Translations under genes and position numbers: made by a program
Shown here: piece by piece, positions 5,666 to 10,184 of the stretch
How positions within the stretch are numbered: the first letter of the stretch is position 1
Layout of the letters: the number at the start of each line of letters is the position of its first letter
Notes under the pieces: model-generated
Database searches by the model: none
Told to the model about the DNA's origin: nothing
Seen by the model: the letters and a program-made list of their open reading frames with translations, nothing else
Assembly: GCA_013812265.1 (NCBI GenBank)
Contig: JACCTQ010000261.1
Location: forward strand, 1-10,184
DNA length: 10,184 nt
DNA from: Actinomycetota bacterium
GTDB taxonomy: Bacteria; Actinomycetota; Thermoleophilia; Gaiellales; Gaiellaceae
Direction of reading: 5' to 3'

Positions 5666-6288
5666 CCGACGAAGCAAAGGTCGTCGGCGAGAAGGCGCGT
5701 GTCCGCGAGAGCGAGGTTGTCGGGGAGCTCGAAGGTTCCCCAACGATCCCCGAGGGCATGGAAGCCGAGCCTGCGGATGACCTGCAGGCTCGGTTGCTCG
5801 CCCTGGAGACCGAGCGGGATGAGCTCCTCGGCAATCTGCAGCGCGTCGCGGCTGACTTCGACAATTACCGCAAGCGAGCGGTGCGCGACCAGCAGGCCCT
5901 GGTCGCACGCGCCCACGAGCGGCTCGTCAAGGAGCTGCTCCCGGTTCTGGACGATCTCGAGCGGGCGCTCGACGCCGCGAGCAAGCACGAGGAGGCGACC
6001 CTCGAGGAGGGTGTTCAGCTCGTTCACCGCGAGTTCGCTTCAGCGCTGTCCGCTGAGGGGCTCGTGGAGGTCGATACTGCCGGACGGTTCGACCCGCACG
6101 TCCACGAGGCGCTGCTCTCACAACCGTCCGAGGCCGAAGAGGGGTCGGTCGTCCAGGTGATCCAAAAGGGGTACCGCCTCGGTGACCGCGTGCTGCGACC
6201 GGCGCGGGTCGTGGTTGCGGCACCGATCGCGCCGCCAGTCCAAGAGAGTGGATCCGGCCAGGCCGGTCCCGGGGACGAAGGCTCGTAG
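5662..6288 (+). CDS. grpE: Nucleotide exchange factor GrpE
   Basis: GrpE is a 208-residue dimeric cofactor that releases ADP from DnaK and can act as a thermosensor. The N-terminal 38 residues are acidic and variable. From about 40 to 125 a long coiled-coil region contains LQRVAADFDNYRKRAVRDQQ, the conserved core helix. The C-terminal beta domain carries the family signature around FDPHVHEALL (143-152) and VIQKGYRLGDRVLRPARVVV (166-185). The start is GTG at 5662, overlapping the dnaK stop as GTGA, with AGGAGG at 5646-5651 and a spacer of 10 bases. The tail after residue 190 is Gly/Ser-rich and nonconserved. The gene sits in its usual place between dnaK and dnaJ, 9 bases before the latter. Confidence 0.98.
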   Translation: MTDEAKVVGEKARVRESEVVGELEGSPTIPEGMEAEPADDLQARLLALETERDELLGNLQRVAADFDNYRKRAVRDQQALVARAHERLVKELLPVLDDLERALDAASKHEEATLEEGVQLVHREFASALSAEGLVEVDTAGRFDPHVHEALLSQPSEAEEGSVVQVIQKGYRLGDRVLRPARVVVAAPIAPPVQESGSGQAGPGDEGS

Positions 6289-6297
6289 GAGCACTGA

Positions 6298-7386
6298 ATG
6301 CCTGCGAACCTCTACGAGACGCTCGGGGTTCCGAAAAACGCGTCGGCCGACGAGCTCAAGAAGGCCTACCGCAAGCTTGCGCGGCAGTACCACCCGGACC
6401 GAAACCCGGGGGACGCGTCGGCCGAGGAGCGCTTCAAGGAGGTTCAGAACGCCTACGACGTGCTCTCCGAGCCGGAAAAACGCAAGCAGTACGACACGTT
6501 CGGATCGACGAACGGTCGTCGCGGCGGGAACCCGGGCGATTTCAACGTCGGCGGCAACTTCAACGTTGGAGATCTCGGCGACCTGGGCGACCTGTTCGGC
6601 GGACTGTTCAACCGGGGGCGGGCTGGTCGCGACACGCGCGGACAGCGCGGCGCGGATCTCGAGGTGCAGGTCAACTTGTCCTTCGAAGACTCGCTGCGCG
6701 GTATCGAGACGCGCATTCCGGTCGAGGTCGAGACCGCTTGTCGCGAATGCAATGGCTCCGGAGCAAAGCCCGGCACCGCTCCCGCCATGTGCCCGGAGTG
6801 CAAGGGGCGCGGCGTCAAGTCGGAGAACCAGGGTCTCTTCGCGCTGTCGCAGCCGTGCCCGCGCTGCCGGGGAAACGGGACCGTGATCGAGGATCCATGC
6901 CCGAAGTGCCTAGGGCTGGGCCGTGAGCGGCGGACGAAGCGCTATACCGTGAAGATCCCCGCCGGGGTCCGTGACGGGACGCGCATCAAGCTCAAGGGCA
7001 AAGGCGAGACCGGGCTGGGCGGCGGCCCTGCGGGTGATCTCCACGTCGTCACGCGCGTCGCTCGCTCGCCCCTGTACGAGCGGCGTGGCTCGGATCTCGT
7101 GATCGACGTGCCAGTGACCTACGCCGAGGCCGCCCTCGGGGCGACGGTTGACGTGCCGACACCGGACGGGCCGATCTCACTGAAGGTTGCGCCCGGGTCG
7201 CAGGATGGAAAGCTGCTGCGCGTGGCAGGGCGTGGCGCGCCCCGCCTGAACGGCGCTGGGCGCGGTGACCTGCTCGCGCGCGTGCGCCTGACCGTCCCAC
7301 AGAAGCTCACCAAGGCCGAGCGCGAGGCGCTCGAGCAGCTGCAGAAAGTCTCGCGCGAGAACCCGCGGGAGCGCCTGTTCGCATGA
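6298..7386 (+). CDS. dnaJ: Hsp40 co-chaperone DnaJ
   Basis: DnaJ delivers substrates to DnaK and stimulates its ATPase. The 362 residues show the complete type I layout. The J domain has HPD at 32-34. A Gly/Phe/Asn-rich region (about 70-110) contains repeated GNFNVGDLGDL-like units. The zinc-binding domain has four CxxCxGxG motifs starting at Cys148, Cys165, Cys187 and Cys201. The C-terminal substrate-binding domains follow (KIPAGVRDGTRIKLKGKGE onward). The start is fixed by AGGAG at 6287-6291, which overlaps the grpE stop codon and lies six bases before the ATG. The stop overlaps the next ATG as ATGA. Co-transcription with dnaK and grpE is very likely. Confidence 0.98.
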   Translation: MPANLYETLGVPKNASADELKKAYRKLARQYHPDRNPGDASAEERFKEVQNAYDVLSEPEKRKQYDTFGSTNGRRGGNPGDFNVGGNFNVGDLGDLGDLFGGLFNRGRAGRDTRGQRGADLEVQVNLSFEDSLRGIETRIPVEVETACRECNGSGAKPGTAPAMCPECKGRGVKSENQGLFALSQPCPRCRGNGTVIEDPCPKCLGLGRERRTKRYTVKIPAGVRDGTRIKLKGKGETGLGGGPAGDLHVVTRVARSPLYERRGSDLVIDVPVTYAEAALGATVDVPTPDGPISLKVAPGSQDGKLLRVAGRGAPRLNGAGRGDLLARVRLTVPQKLTKAEREALEQLQKVSRENPRERLFA

Positions 7387-7616
7387 CGGACGAGAGGGAG
7401 CTTCGCGATGATGACGAGCAGAAACGCGGAAGCCGCATCCCGACGCTGCCCCGGTGGGTCGGAAGGCTTTCACCTGCGCTTCTGGGAGCGTCGCTCGTGC
7501 TGATACTGCGCGGCAACCAAGTGGCTGCACTTGTCGTCGCGGGCCTGTTCTTCGTTATCCACGTCACCGCCAAGCCTCCCCAGCCGCGCGCCCGATCCGA
7601 GGAAGGGGAGCGCTGA
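7383..7616 (+). CDS. Small membrane protein between dnaJ and hspR
   Basis: A 77-residue protein that I do not recognise. Residues 1-28 are hydrophilic and charged (TDERELRDDDEQKRGSR). Residues about 29-63 are hydrophobic with a polar break RGNQ at 43-46, which fits a hairpin of two short membrane helices (PALLGASLVLIL and VAALVVAGLFFVIHVTA). The tail is Pro/Arg/Glu-rich. It has no signal-peptide cleavage site and no Cys or metal motif. Its ATG overlaps the dnaJ stop (ATGA), and its stop is one base before the hspR ATG, so it must be expressed with the operon. The well-known Streptomyces and Mycobacterium dnaK operons run dnaJ straight to hspR. High GC at third positions supports real coding. 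A link to membrane stress would be speculation. Confidence 0.8.
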   Translation: MTDERELRDDDEQKRGSRIPTLPRWVGRLSPALLGASLVLILRGNQVAALVVAGLFFVIHVTAKPPQPRARSEEGER

Positions 7617-7617
7617 T

Positions 7618-8007
7618 ATGGACGACAGGCCGCGTTACATGATCAGCGTCGCCGCCGATCTCGTCGGCGTGCATCCGCAGACCCTCCGCATCTACGAGCA
7701 GAAGGGCCTCGTGCGCCCGGGTCGGACGGCCGGTAACACGCGCCTGTACTCCGAGCGGGATCTCGAACGGTTACGTCTCATCCAGCGGCTGACGACCGAG
7801 CTGGGGCTGAACCTCGCCGGCGTCGAGCACGTGCTTCGCCTGGAGGATCAGCTGCAGCGGATGCAGGCGCGGATGGAGCGCCTGGAGCGTCAGCTGCGCG
7901 AGGAGATCCGAGACGTCCACCGTCAGTACCGCCGCGACCTCGTGCCGTACGAGCGGCATGACGACCAGCTACTTGTCCAGCGAGCGTGGGCTACGAGCGC
8001 GCGCTGA
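7618..8007 (+). CDS. hspR: Heat-shock repressor HspR (MerR family)
   Basis: A 129-residue MerR-type regulator. The winged helix-turn-helix spans residues 7-75, with HPQTLRIYEQKGLVRPGRT (19-37) as the family recognition segment, then NTRLYSERDLERLRLIQRL. GLNLAGVEHVLRLEDQL follows, and a dimerisation coiled coil covers about 76-105. In Streptomyces and mycobacteria HspR represses dnaK and clpB operons by binding HAIR inverted repeats, with DnaK as co-repressor, so free DnaK links stress to derepression. No canonical HAIR is visible in this window. I chose the ATG at 7618, seven bases after AGGGGAG; an upstream in-frame ATG at 7531 lies inside the preceding gene. The gene ends 13 bases before clpB. 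Being last but one in the operon it should autoregulate. Confidence 0.95.
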   Translation: MDDRPRYMISVAADLVGVHPQTLRIYEQKGLVRPGRTAGNTRLYSERDLERLRLIQRLTTELGLNLAGVEHVLRLEDQLQRMQARMERLERQLREEIRDVHRQYRRDLVPYERHDDQLLVQRAWATSAR

Positions 8008-8020
8008 CCTGTCTCGAACC

Positions 8021-10184
<2,164 letters not shown>

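Overview
The window is GC-rich and densely coded, with G or C in most third codon positions. It carries a heat-shock operon in the order dnaK-grpE-dnaJ-(small membrane protein)-hspR-clpB. A MerR-type HspR at the end of the dnaK operon is characteristic of Actinomycetota. The ClpB and DnaK sequences and the single-copy housekeeping context make a deep-branching actinobacterial lineage such as Thermoleophilia (Gaiella/Solirubrobacter-like) my best guess. That placement is inference from gene order and remembered family features, not from a search.

Layout from left to right. Positions 1-206 hold the 3' end of an unrecognised plus-strand gene. It converges on moaA (minus strand, molybdenum cofactor synthesis). 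The 5' end of moaA runs through copy A of a GC-rich dispersed repeat. Diverging from moaA is a small stress cluster on the plus strand: a sigma-B/SigF-like promoter, a CsbD-family protein, a 60-residue very acidic protein overlapping it by one base, and a RimJ/RimL-type acetyltransferase. Converging on the acetyltransferase is an M29-family metallo-aminopeptidase (minus strand).

The 316-base gap between the aminopeptidase start (3432) and dnaK (3749) contains three things. The first is copy B of the dispersed repeat, inverted relative to copy A and ending in a perfect 12-bp hairpin. The second is the first 26 codons of a second, truncated aminopeptidase gene, 25/26 identical in protein but only 63/78 identical in DNA. 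The third is a good vegetative promoter for dnaK.

From 3684 to the right edge the genes form one apparent transcription unit. Overlaps are 4 bases or gaps are 1-13 bases. DnaK, GrpE and DnaJ form the Hsp70 folding cycle, ClpB is the Hsp104-type disaggregase that works with DnaK, and HspR is the expected repressor of the operon. ClpB is cut by the window edge inside its second ATPase domain after 721 codons.

No mobile element, CRISPR array, RNA gene or defence system was seen. Most of the window is conserved housekeeping. The items most worth a second look are the truncated aminopeptidase copy beside the dispersed repeat, the repeat family itself, and the small two-helix membrane protein embedded between dnaJ and hspR.
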